Of a stretch of DNA of 64,000 nucleotides, positions 9,054 to 16,904 are shown piece by piece. Origin of the DNA: UBA2377 sp964525935 (GTDB lineage: Bacteria > Verrucomicrobiota > Verrucomicrobiia > Opitutales > Opitutaceae). Position numbers and translations under genes: made by a program. The number at the start of each line of letters is the position of its first letter. The stretch's first letter is position 1. Where the stretch lies: the NCBI GenBank assembly GCA_964525935.1, contig CAZGJZ010000003.1, positions 1 to 64,000 on the forward strand, read 5' to 3'. Below the pieces are notes generated by a model. It saw only the letters and a list, made by a program, of their open reading frames with translations. It ran no database searches and had not been told where the DNA came from.

Positions 9054-10375
9054 GTCTCGATCGCCGCAGTTTTCTCCAAGGTCTTAGTCTCGGCGCCATC
9101 GGCGCGTTCGTCGGCTGCAACTCCGCCGTCGCGTCCAACGACATCGTGTTGCCCGCCGCGCCGCCCGCGCCGTGGCCGCGCGTGCCGGTCCCGCCGCTGC
9201 CCGTTTACAATGACGCTGCGCCCGACGCGTTCTGGCGCGCCGTCCGCGCCCAATACCCGCTGCTCGACAAACCGGTTTATCTCAACACCGGCGGCCTCGG
9301 TCCCGTGTCGCAGCCCGTGCTCGACCAGATGTTCGCGATGATCAACCGCTCGCAGGAGCACTCCGAGCATGGCCACGACAACAGCGAGGCCGCGCGCGAG
9401 ACGATGGCGGAATTCCTCGGCGTCGAGGCCCGCGAAGTCTCCTTCACGCGCAACGCCACCGAGGGTAACTCCATCATTGCCGGCGGCCTCGCGCTCAAGG
9501 CCGGCGACGAAGTCATCTTCGAGTCGCACGCGCATCCCGGCGGTTCCTTCCCGTGGTATAACCAGGAAAAGAACCGCGGCATCAAAGTCCGTCTCTTCGA
9601 GCCCGACGCCGCGAGCCCCGAGGGCAACCTCGCCCGCATCCGCGCGCTCGTCACGCCGCGCACGAAGGTGATCCAGGTGAGCCACGTCACCTGCACCACG
9701 GGCCTCCTGTTCCCGGTGCGCGAGATCGCGGAATTTTGCCGTTCGAAAAACATCTGGTTTCACATCGATGGCGCGCAGTCCGTCGGCATGTTCCCCGTCA
9801 ATTTCAACGAGATCGGCTGCGACTCCTACGCCTTCAGCGGTCACAAATGGCTCGGCGGTCCCCACGAGACCGGTGTGTTCTACATCCGCCATTCGCGCCT
9901 GGAGGAAGTCGCCTGCATCAGTGCCGGTTCCTACACCGGCGAGCTGCCCCGGCTGCCCGGCCAGATCGTCTACGCCGACGCCACCTCGCGCCACGAATAC
10001 GGCACGCGCAACATCGGCCTCATCTCCGGTCTCGCCGAGGCCGTCCGCCTGCAGGAGCAGATCGGTCGTGACCGCATTTTCGCCCACGGCAGCGCGATGG
10101 CCACGCACCTCTGCACCGAGCTCGCCAAGATTCCCGGCATCGAAGTGCTCACTCCGGCGCGCGCCGATATGCGCGGCGCCATCACCTCGATCCGCCACCC
10201 GCGCGCCGAGGCCAGCAAGCTGTTCAACTACCTCATGACCGACCACAGCCTGCGCTGCCGGCCGGTGACCGAGCAGAATCTCCAGGCGGTGCGCATCTCC
10301 ACGCACGTCTTCAATTCCCCCGCCGAGTGCGAACGCGTCATCGCGGGCGTGCGGGCGTCGGTCAGCGCCCTCTGA
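9050..10375 (+). CDS. Tat-exported PLP-dependent aminotransferase class V-fold protein
   Basis: This 441-residue fold-type I PLP enzyme resembles isopenicillin-N epimerase and cysteine-desulfurase-like proteins. The PLP lysine is Lys266 in SGHKWLGG. HIDGAQS supplies the Asp that pairs with the pyridine nitrogen, and FTRNATEGNS the phosphate-contacting turn. The N-terminus is a twin-arginine signal (LDRRSFLQGLSLGAIGAF), ending in FVGC, which could be a lipobox. Export of a PLP enzyme by Tat makes sense because the cofactor is loaded before transport. It is last in the GH78-DUF6807 run (ATGA overlap). A convergent RidA-like gene lies 15 bp downstream. Substrate and reaction (transamination, epimerisation or C-S/C-N lyase) cannot be told from sequence. 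Confidence 0.85.
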   Translation: MSLDRRSFLQGLSLGAIGAFVGCNSAVASNDIVLPAAPPAPWPRVPVPPLPVYNDAAPDAFWRAVRAQYPLLDKPVYLNTGGLGPVSQPVLDQMFAMINRSQEHSEHGHDNSEAARETMAEFLGVEAREVSFTRNATEGNSIIAGGLALKAGDEVIFESHAHPGGSFPWYNQEKNRGIKVRLFEPDAASPEGNLARIRALVTPRTKVIQVSHVTCTTGLLFPVREIAEFCRSKNIWFHIDGAQSVGMFPVNFNEIGCDSYAFSGHKWLGGPHETGVFYIRHSRLEEVACISAGSYTGELPRLPGQIVYADATSRHEYGTRNIGLISGLAEAVRLQEQIGRDRIFAHGSAMATHLCTELAKIPGIEVLTPARADMRGAITSIRHPRAEASKLFNYLMTDHSLRCRPVTEQNLQAVRISTHVFNSPAECERVIAGVRASVSAL

Positions 10376-10390
10376 GTGATGCGGCTGCGC

Positions 10391-10921
10391 TCAATCCGCC
10401 ACTTCCGCGATCAGCTCGACTTCCACCGGTGCGCCGGCGGGCAGCGAGCCGACGCCGACGGCGGCTCGCGCATGGCGGCCCCGGTCGCCAAACACCGCGA
10501 CGAGCAAGTCCGAGGCGCCGTTGATCACCTTCGACTGCGCGGTGAACTCGGCGGGGCAGGCGACAAAGCCGCCCACGCGCACGATGCGCTTCACCTTGGA
10601 AAGATCGCCGACCTCCGCCTTCAGCACGGCGATGAGCTGGATCGCGCACTGCTTCGCGGCCGCCGCGCCTTCCTCTTCCGTGAGCCCGGCGCCGACTTTG
10701 CCGGTCAGATATTTTCCATCCGCGCCCTTGGGGATTTGTCCGGCGAGAAAAACCAGGTTCCCGCTGCGCACGGCCGGCACGTAGTTGGCGACCGCCGCCG
10801 GCACTGCCGGCAGGGTGATGCCCAGCGTCTCGAGTCGTTGCTCGGGCGTCGTGGCATCCGTCGCCCGGGCCGCGCCGGCCAGCATGCCCAAAATCAGTGT
10901 CCAGCTTAGAATCGTTTTCAT
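10391..10921 (-). CDS. Secreted RidA/YjgF-family protein
   Basis: This 176-residue protein has a RidA domain of normal size (about residues 35-176) behind a Sec signal peptide (MKTILSWTLILGMLAGAARA). RidA proteins hydrolyse reactive enamine/imine intermediates released by PLP enzymes. Visible family features are VRSGNLVFLAGQIP, the central QLIAVLKAEVGDLSKVKRIVRV helix-strand segment, and RAAVGVGSLPAGAPVEVEL at the C-end, which carries the conserved Arg. It is convergent with the Tat-exported PLP enzyme, 15 bp away, and divergent from B2, 60 bp away. An exported RidA is unusual, as most are cytosolic. The pairing suggests that both act in the periplasm (inference). Confidence 0.82.
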   Translation of the reverse strand: MKTILSWTLILGMLAGAARATDATTPEQRLETLGITLPAVPAAVANYVPAVRSGNLVFLAGQIPKGADGKYLTGKVGAGLTEEEGAAAAKQCAIQLIAVLKAEVGDLSKVKRIVRVGGFVACPAEFTAQSKVINGASDLLVAVFGDRGRHARAAVGVGSLPAGAPVEVELIAEVAD

Positions 10922-10981
10922 CAGCCCGGTGTCGTGCCAAAGATAGGCCGGCGCTGCAACTTCGGATCACCACTATCAGTC

Positions 10982-11998
10982 ATGAATAAAACCCCAGTCC
11001 TTTTGATCCTCGCCGCCCTCCTCGGGAGCGCGACCCTGAGCGCGGCGCCGCAGCACGACCTCTATCTTTTCGGTTCGATCAACGGCACCGGCCGGGTGGT
11101 CGGCTCCCGCGATAATGCCATGAACGGCGTTTACCGCCGCACCGCCGGCGGTGATTACACCCACTTCGGTTTGAATTACCCCGCGATGCTCGCCGGCGCC
11201 TTTGATCCGCGCGACGCCCGGGTGTTTTACGTCGCCGGCATCAATGGCGTGCTGGTCACGCGCGACGGCGGGCAGCACTGGCGCATCGGCACCAGCTGGG
11301 ACATGACCGAGCCAAAGGGCGTGGCCGTCGACCCCTGCGCCCCCGACACGGTTTACGCCGCGCTGCCGGATGGCATCGGCTTTTCGTCGGACCGCGGCCT
11401 CACCTGGACGCGCCGCGAAAACGGCCTGCCTGACCGCGGCAAATACACGCAGGTCGTGACCGTTGATCGCACCGCCGCGGGCCGCGTGCTCGCCGGCTGC
11501 GAAAGCGGCATTTATCTCACGGCCGACGCCGGCCAGTCCTGGCGGCAGGTGCTTGCGACCAAGGAGACGGTGAACGACATCCAGCAATCGCCGCATGATC
11601 CGAAATTCTGGCTCGCTGCGACGCAGAGCGCGGGCGTGCAGGTCTCACGGGATGGCGGACTCACGTGGACGGCCATCCCCGGCGTGCCCGCCGCCAAGGC
11701 ACATTACAACGTGGCCTTCGATCCCACCAACGCCCAGCGCATCGCCATCGGCGGCTGGACCTACGGTTTGCTGACGAGCGAGGACGGCGGCGCAACATGG
11801 GTGGATCGCAACGCCGGCCTGCCCGAGCCGCACCGCGTGTGGCGCACCGCCGTCGATCCCGACACCGGCCGGCTCTACGCTGCCGTGGACGGCAAGGCGC
11901 TCTACATTTCCGATGATTTTGGCCGCACGTGGAAAAACGGCGGCATGGAGGGCTCGCGCATCCAGAGCTTCGTGTTCGTGCCGCGCGCACAGGAATAA
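10982..11998 (+). CDS. Secreted Asp-box beta-propeller protein (copy B2)
   Basis: This 338-residue protein starts with a clear Sec signal (MNKTPVLLILAALLGSATLS, cleavage near AAP). It has six Asp-box motifs: TRDGGQHW, SSDRGLTW, TADAGQSW, SRDGGLTW, SEDGGATW and SDDFGRTW. It is much closer to B3 than to B1; both share GLPDRGKYTQ/GLPARGKYTQ and DIQQSPHDP/DLQQSPHDP segments. The internal ATG at 10982 is chosen over an upstream frame opening because the signal peptide begins there. A2 follows after 19 bp. B2 probably starts the B2-A2-B3-A3 transcript, with its promoter in the 60 bp shared with the divergent RidA gene. Catalysis cannot be claimed; binding or substrate presentation for the A proteins is a fair guess. 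Confidence 0.75.
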   Translation: MNKTPVLLILAALLGSATLSAAPQHDLYLFGSINGTGRVVGSRDNAMNGVYRRTAGGDYTHFGLNYPAMLAGAFDPRDARVFYVAGINGVLVTRDGGQHWRIGTSWDMTEPKGVAVDPCAPDTVYAALPDGIGFSSDRGLTWTRRENGLPDRGKYTQVVTVDRTAAGRVLAGCESGIYLTADAGQSWRQVLATKETVNDIQQSPHDPKFWLAATQSAGVQVSRDGGLTWTAIPGVPAAKAHYNVAFDPTNAQRIAIGGWTYGLLTSEDGGATWVDRNAGLPEPHRVWRTAVDPDTGRLYAAVDGKALYISDDFGRTWKNGGMEGSRIQSFVFVPRAQE

Positions 11999-12017
11999 AC
12001 CACCCGTCTCATTCGCC

Positions 12018-13928
12018 ATGAAAAACTTTCTTCTGATTTTTGCCCTCCTTGCCACCGCGGCCCTGCCGCTCGCGACGGCCCAGCCTGCGTTCACCGGCCC
12101 GGTGCCCGTGCCGCCCGCCGACGCCCGCGGCGATATCATCCGCCGCGACTACCTCGCCCGCGTCAACGAGCCGCTCGATTACTATCTTGCCAGCATCAAG
12201 CCCGGCACGCCGCTCACGCGCGAGCAGGTGGCGGTCAAGCTGCTGCGCCGTCAGGACGCCGCGCTCGTTTCGCAGCGTGTGATTGAGCTGATGAGCGAAC
12301 CCCAGTCCGGCGACATGTTCTGGATGTTTCCGTGGGCGGCGATCGCCCACCTCGGCCGTGATCAGCTCACACCCGAGGCCCGCGCCGCGATCCGCGACGC
12401 CTGGCGCACCTATTTCCCGATGCGCGGCGACACGGAGAATCATTGGGCGATGTATTACACCTCGCTCTACCTGATGTCGGAACTTTATCCGAACGAACCC
12501 GGCGAAACTTGGTTCACGGGCAAGAGCTCGGAGGAAAACCTCGCCGAGTCGCGCGAGTATCTCATCCACTGGATGGGCCTCGCCACGACGATCGGGCAGG
12601 GGGAGTTCAATCCCACGCACTACATCGGCGAATATGCCATCCCGATGGTTTACCTCGCAGCCTGGGCCAAGGACCCCGCGATGCGCCAGCGCGGCCGCAT
12701 GAAGCTCGACTGGCTCTTCGCCGATCTCGCGGCCAACACGCTCAACGGCGTGCTGCGCGGCCCCAACGCCCGCACCGACGACACCTCGGTCATCGAGCGC
12801 TGGAACGCCCTCGCGTCCTATTTCAGCTGGACGATGTTCGGCAACACCCCGTCGCCCTCCGGCTACGGCGGCTGGGGCATCTACTTCAGCCTCGCGGGCG
12901 CGAGCTACGAGCTGCCCGAGGTCATCCGCCGCATCGCCGTGGATCGCGGCGGCGATTTTGAACAACACGACCTCAAGCGCTCCCGCCGCCGCTGGCGCTA
13001 CAGCGACGTGCAGATGGCGCCGATCTACAAAACGAATTACCTGCGCCGCGACTACGCCGTCGGGTCCTACCAGGGCGGCCTGGCCGATCCCATCCAGACC
13101 CACGTGTGGGATGTGACCTGGGCGGTGCCGGACCCGCGGGGCGTTCATAATACGATTTTCTCGGTGCACCCGCTGTCCTCGGCGCAAGTGATGCAGACCT
13201 ACTTCACCGAGCTGCCGGACTCCATGATCGACAGTCTCTCAAGCCAGGGAAAACCTTCCTTCGACGTGCCGGACAAAATCCTCGGCTGCTCGCCCTATGA
13301 GCAGGTGTTCCAGAACCTCGACACGGTCATCGCGCTCTACGACATCCCGGAGGGCGTGCGCTTCCCGCACATCAACGGTTATTTCTCCCGCGACCTCCGC
13401 GATGTCACCGAGGATGAATCCGGCTGGATCTTCGCCCGCGGCGGCGATGCCTACCTCGCCTACCGCCCGCTCGCCGGCTACGAGTGGCAGCACCTGCTTG
13501 GCTACCGCCAGCTGCCCTCGCTCGGCGCCGGCTACCGCTGGGAACGCGTCGATCACGGTGCCCAGGGCGACAAGCTCCTCTTCAGCCCGCATCGCCGCAA
13601 CGGCACCATCGTGCAGGCGGCGAGCGCGCACGAGTTCAAGGACTTCGCCGCGTTCCAGGCCGCGATCAAGGCCCTCCCGCTGGAGTTCACGCTTGAACCC
13701 CGGCCGACCGTCAAACTTATCACGCTGCGCGGCCAGCGCGTCGCGTTCACCTACGGCGAAGCCCCGGTGCTCAACGGCACGCCGGTGGACTATTCCAAGT
13801 GGAAACTCTACGAAGGCGCCCACCTCAACGCCGAGAAAGACTCGGGCAAACTCACCATCACCCACGGCCGCCTCGAACGCGTGCTCGACTTCAACACCCT
13901 CACCATCACCGATCACGTCACCCCATGA
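12018..13928 (+). CDS. Secreted family-A protein (copy A2), putative alpha/alpha-toroid polysaccharide lyase
   Basis: This 636-residue protein has a Sec signal peptide (MKNFLLIFALLATAALPLATAQ). It shares the family-A core RGDTENHWAMYYTSLYL (Asn141-His142). It has GQGEFNPTHY, with Tyr202 exactly 60 residues after His142, and then IGEYAIPM. In this copy the residue after the GQGE Glu is Phe, which points to the later Tyr as the conserved one. Arg/Asp-rich segments near residue 330 (SRRRWRYSDV, YLRRDYAVGS) are also shared with A3. The C-terminal third ends in a beta-rich domain with HGRLERVLDFN. It lies between B2 (19 bp gap) and B3 (ATGA overlap) and is clearly more similar to A3 than to A1, which suggests a recent duplication of a B-A unit. 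Confidence 0.7.
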   Translation: MKNFLLIFALLATAALPLATAQPAFTGPVPVPPADARGDIIRRDYLARVNEPLDYYLASIKPGTPLTREQVAVKLLRRQDAALVSQRVIELMSEPQSGDMFWMFPWAAIAHLGRDQLTPEARAAIRDAWRTYFPMRGDTENHWAMYYTSLYLMSELYPNEPGETWFTGKSSEENLAESREYLIHWMGLATTIGQGEFNPTHYIGEYAIPMVYLAAWAKDPAMRQRGRMKLDWLFADLAANTLNGVLRGPNARTDDTSVIERWNALASYFSWTMFGNTPSPSGYGGWGIYFSLAGASYELPEVIRRIAVDRGGDFEQHDLKRSRRRWRYSDVQMAPIYKTNYLRRDYAVGSYQGGLADPIQTHVWDVTWAVPDPRGVHNTIFSVHPLSSAQVMQTYFTELPDSMIDSLSSQGKPSFDVPDKILGCSPYEQVFQNLDTVIALYDIPEGVRFPHINGYFSRDLRDVTEDESGWIFARGGDAYLAYRPLAGYEWQHLLGYRQLPSLGAGYRWERVDHGAQGDKLLFSPHRRNGTIVQAASAHEFKDFAAFQAAIKALPLEFTLEPRPTVKLITLRGQRVAFTYGEAPVLNGTPVDYSKWKLYEGAHLNAEKDSGKLTITHGRLERVLDFNTLTITDHVTP

Positions 13929-14932
13929 AATTACGTTCCCTCTTCCTCGGCCTGCTGGCCGGCATCAGTTCGGCCGCCGCCGCCGCGCCGGCCTATGACT
14001 TCATCATCATCGCCAATATTAACCGCAACTACGTCGTCGGCTCGAAGATCGTGACGTTGAACGGTCTCTATCAGCGTGACGCCGCCGGGGCGTGGCAGCA
14101 TTTCGGCTACAACGACACGTCGCTCAGCGCTGTCGCCTTCGACCCGCGCGACCGCAACGTCATCTACACTTCCGCGCTCAACGGCCTCTGGCGCAGCCTC
14201 GACGGCGGCAAGTCCTGGCGCATCAGCAACGACTGGTCGCTGACCGAGGCCCGCGACGTCGCGGTCGATCCCAACGCGCCCGACCACGTGTATCTCGGGG
14301 TCACCGACGGCGTCGTCGCCTCGACCGACCGCGCGCAGACGCTCGTGCGCCGCGAAAACGGCCTGCCCGCCCGCGGCAAATACACGCAGGCCATCGAGGT
14401 CGATCGCACCCGTGCCGGCCGCGTGTTCGCCGGTTGCGAGGTTGGCATCTACCTCACCGAGGACGGCGCGCAAAACTGGCGCCGCGTTTTCGCCACGACC
14501 GACCAGGTCAATGACCTGCAACAGTCGCCGCACGATCCGCAGGTCTGGCTCGCCGCCACGCAAAGCGCCGGCGCGCTCATCTCGCGCGATGGCGGCCTCA
14601 CGTGGACCGCGTTCGACGGCGTGCCCAAGAACCATGCCCTCTACAACATCACCTTCGATGTCGCTGATCCCAAGCGCCTCGCAATCGGCAGCTGGGGTCA
14701 CGGCGTCCTCACCTCCGAGGACGGCGGTGTCACCTGGGCCTCCCGCAACGCCGGCCTGCCTGAGCCGCACCGCGTCTGGCGCGTCGGCATCGACCCCGCC
14801 GGCCGGCTCTATGCCAGTGTCTTCGGCGAAACCCTCTTCGCTTCCGACGACTTCGGTCGCACGTGGAAGCCCGATGCGCTCGCCGGTTCCCTCGTGAACC
14901 AGTTCCTCCTCCTGCCCAAAGCCGCCAACTGA
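13925..14932 (+). CDS. Secreted Asp-box beta-propeller protein (copy B3)
   Basis: This 335-residue protein has a Sec signal (MKLRSLFLGLLAGISSAAAA). Asp-box motifs are SLDGGKSW, a degenerate STDRAQTL, TEDGAQNW, SRDGGLTW, SEDGGVTW and SDDFGRTW, giving the same repeat count as B2. It shares long stretches with B2 (GLPEPHRVWRVGIDP, WLAATQSAG). The start overlaps the A2 stop as ATGA, and A3 follows 20 bp after its stop, nearly the same spacing as B2 to A2. This repeated spacing supports tandem duplication of a B-20bp-A unit. As in B2, no sialidase active-site set is evident, so the role is left open. Confidence 0.75.
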   Translation: MKLRSLFLGLLAGISSAAAAAPAYDFIIIANINRNYVVGSKIVTLNGLYQRDAAGAWQHFGYNDTSLSAVAFDPRDRNVIYTSALNGLWRSLDGGKSWRISNDWSLTEARDVAVDPNAPDHVYLGVTDGVVASTDRAQTLVRRENGLPARGKYTQAIEVDRTRAGRVFAGCEVGIYLTEDGAQNWRRVFATTDQVNDLQQSPHDPQVWLAATQSAGALISRDGGLTWTAFDGVPKNHALYNITFDVADPKRLAIGSWGHGVLTSEDGGVTWASRNAGLPEPHRVWRVGIDPAGRLYASVFGETLFASDDFGRTWKPDALAGSLVNQFLLLPKAAN

Positions 14933-14952
14933 TCCCCTCGCGGATACCCGTC

Positions 14953-16836
14953 ATGAAATCCCATTTTCTCGCTCTCACGCTCACCCTGCTCACTGCTGCG
15001 ACTGTCGTCACGGCCCAACCTTCAGCAACCGGCCCGGTGCCCGACCGCACGCCCGTGCTGGATCCCACGCTCCGTCGCGCGGCCTATGAGCAGCGCATCG
15101 CCGAGGTCCTCCGCTGGCGCGCCGACAATGTCGGCCGCCCCGATCCCGCCACCATGGATATGGCGGCCATTGCCATCAAACTCTCCCTCGGCGAGGACCT
15201 CGACCTTTGCTCGCAGCGGGTGATCGAAATGATGAAAGAGCCGGGCACCGGTCCGTTCTGGATGTTCCCCGCCGTGTGCGTCGCCTACGTTGGCCGCGAT
15301 TTGCTCACGCCCGAGGCCCGCGCCTCCATCCGTGAAGCCTGGCGCACCACCCGTCAGGTCCGCGGCGACACCGAGAACCACTGGGCGATGTATTACAGCT
15401 CGCTCTACCTGATGGCCGAGCTTTACCCGAATGAGCCCGCCGAGACGTGGTTCAACGGCCGCAGTTCCGCGGAGAACCTCGCCGAGGCGCGCGACTACCT
15501 CATTCACTGGATCGACCTCTCGACGTCGCAAGGGCAGGGCGAATACAATCCCACGCACTACATCGGCGAATACGCCATCCCGATGCTCTACCTCGCCACC
15601 TGGGCGAAGGATCCCGCCATGAAACAGCGCGGTCACATGATGCTCGACTGGCTCTTTGCCGAGCTCGCGGCCAACACGCTCGACGGCGTGCTGCGCGGTC
15701 CCGCTTCCCGCACCGACGAAGGTTCGGCCATCGAACGCTGGAACTCGCTCGCCTCCTACTTCAGCTGGCTGATGTTCGGCAACACCCCGCCGGTCTCCGG
15801 CTACGGTGGCTGGGGCCTCTACTTCGCGCCCGTCGCGAAAAACTACGATCTGCCCGAAGTCATCTACCGCATCGCCACCGACCGCGCCGGCGACTACGTC
15901 CAACACGACCGCGCGCGCACCCGCCGCTTCTGGCGCTACAGCGACGTGCTCTCGCCGCCGGTCTACAAGACCAATTACCTCCGCCGCGATTACGCGGTCG
16001 GCTCCACGCAGGGCATCATGAACGACGCCATTCAGGGCCACGCCTGGGACGTCACCTGGAACGAGCCCGATCCGCGCGGGAAGCACGCCACGATGTTCTC
16101 GCTGCACCCGATGGCCTCCGAGCGCGCGATGCAGTCGCAGTTCGTCACGTATCCCGAGCCGATGATCAATGGCGTTACCTTCGAGGGAAAACCCTCCTTC
16201 GACTCGCCCGACAAGATCGTCGGCGTCTCATATTATGAGCGCGTCTTCCAGGACCTCGACACCGTCATCGCCCTCTACGACATCCCGGCCAGCGACCGCT
16301 TCCCGCACATCAACGGCTTCTTCTCGAAGGACCTCGTCAACGTCACCGAGGACAAATCCGGCTGGATCTTCGCGCAGGGCGGCCAGGCCTATCTCGCCTA
16401 CCGGCCGCTCGCGCCCTACCACTGGATCAAATACCTCCACCGCAACGGCGGCTGGGCGAAGACCCGTGACGACCTCGGCGGCCGGGTGCTCACCAGCCCG
16501 CACATGAAGAACGGCACGATCGTGCAGGCCGCCGCCGCCTCGGAGTTCAAGAGCTTCGACGAGTTCAAGGCCGCGATCAACGCGCTGCCGCTCACGTTCA
16601 CGCTCGAGCCCGTGCCCGCCGTCAAGTTCACCACGCTGCGCGGGAAGAAAATCGCGTTCACCTACGACCAGACTCCGGTCGTCGACGGCACGCCGGTGGA
16701 CTACTCGAAGTGGAAGCTCTTCCAAGGTCCGTATCTCAACGCCGAGGTGGACGGCCGCCGCCTCACGATCACCCACGGTAATCTAGAGCGCGTCCTCGAC
16801 TTCAACACCCTCACGATCTCCGACCGTGTGAAATAA
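14953..16836 (+). CDS. Secreted family-A protein (copy A3), putative alpha/alpha-toroid polysaccharide lyase
   Basis: This 627-residue protein has a Sec signal (MKSHFLALTLTLLTAATVVTA). It has RGDTENHWAMYYSSLYL (Asn142-His143) and GQGEYNPTHY, with Tyr203 again 60 residues after the His, followed by IGEYAIPM. It shares YKTNYLRRDYAVGS and HGNLERVLDFNTLTI with A2. It is the last gene of the B2-A2-B3-A3 run. A 23-bp stem-loop follows its stop by three bases. Together with A1 it shows which residues are invariant in this family, which is useful because the function rests only on the Asn-His/Tyr pattern and the predicted helical fold. Confidence 0.7.
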   Translation: MKSHFLALTLTLLTAATVVTAQPSATGPVPDRTPVLDPTLRRAAYEQRIAEVLRWRADNVGRPDPATMDMAAIAIKLSLGEDLDLCSQRVIEMMKEPGTGPFWMFPAVCVAYVGRDLLTPEARASIREAWRTTRQVRGDTENHWAMYYSSLYLMAELYPNEPAETWFNGRSSAENLAEARDYLIHWIDLSTSQGQGEYNPTHYIGEYAIPMLYLATWAKDPAMKQRGHMMLDWLFAELAANTLDGVLRGPASRTDEGSAIERWNSLASYFSWLMFGNTPPVSGYGGWGLYFAPVAKNYDLPEVIYRIATDRAGDYVQHDRARTRRFWRYSDVLSPPVYKTNYLRRDYAVGSTQGIMNDAIQGHAWDVTWNEPDPRGKHATMFSLHPMASERAMQSQFVTYPEPMINGVTFEGKPSFDSPDKIVGVSYYERVFQDLDTVIALYDIPASDRFPHINGFFSKDLVNVTEDKSGWIFAQGGQAYLAYRPLAPYHWIKYLHRNGGWAKTRDDLGGRVLTSPHMKNGTIVQAAAASEFKSFDEFKAAINALPLTFTLEPVPAVKFTTLRGKKIAFTYDQTPVVDGTPVDYSKWKLFQGPYLNAEVDGRRLTITHGNLERVLDFNTLTISDRVK

Positions 16837-16839
16837 GGG

Positions 16840-16862
16840 AGTGCGGGTCTCTGACCCGCACT
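16840..16862. repeat. Stem-loop of the GCGGGTC-TCT-GACCCGC class
   Basis: A perfect inverted repeat with 10-bp arms (agtgcgggtc / gacccgcact) and a TCT loop starts three bases after the A3 stop codon. No T-run follows, so it is not a canonical intrinsic terminator. The same core with a TCC loop recurs at 27279..27295 and, with longer GC arms, at 27351..27372, always directly after or between genes. This marks a dispersed repeat family. Confidence 0.7.
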
Positions 16863-16904
16863 TCATTGGTCCCTGCCCATCCCTTCAGCTTTCTGCACCC
16901 CGCC

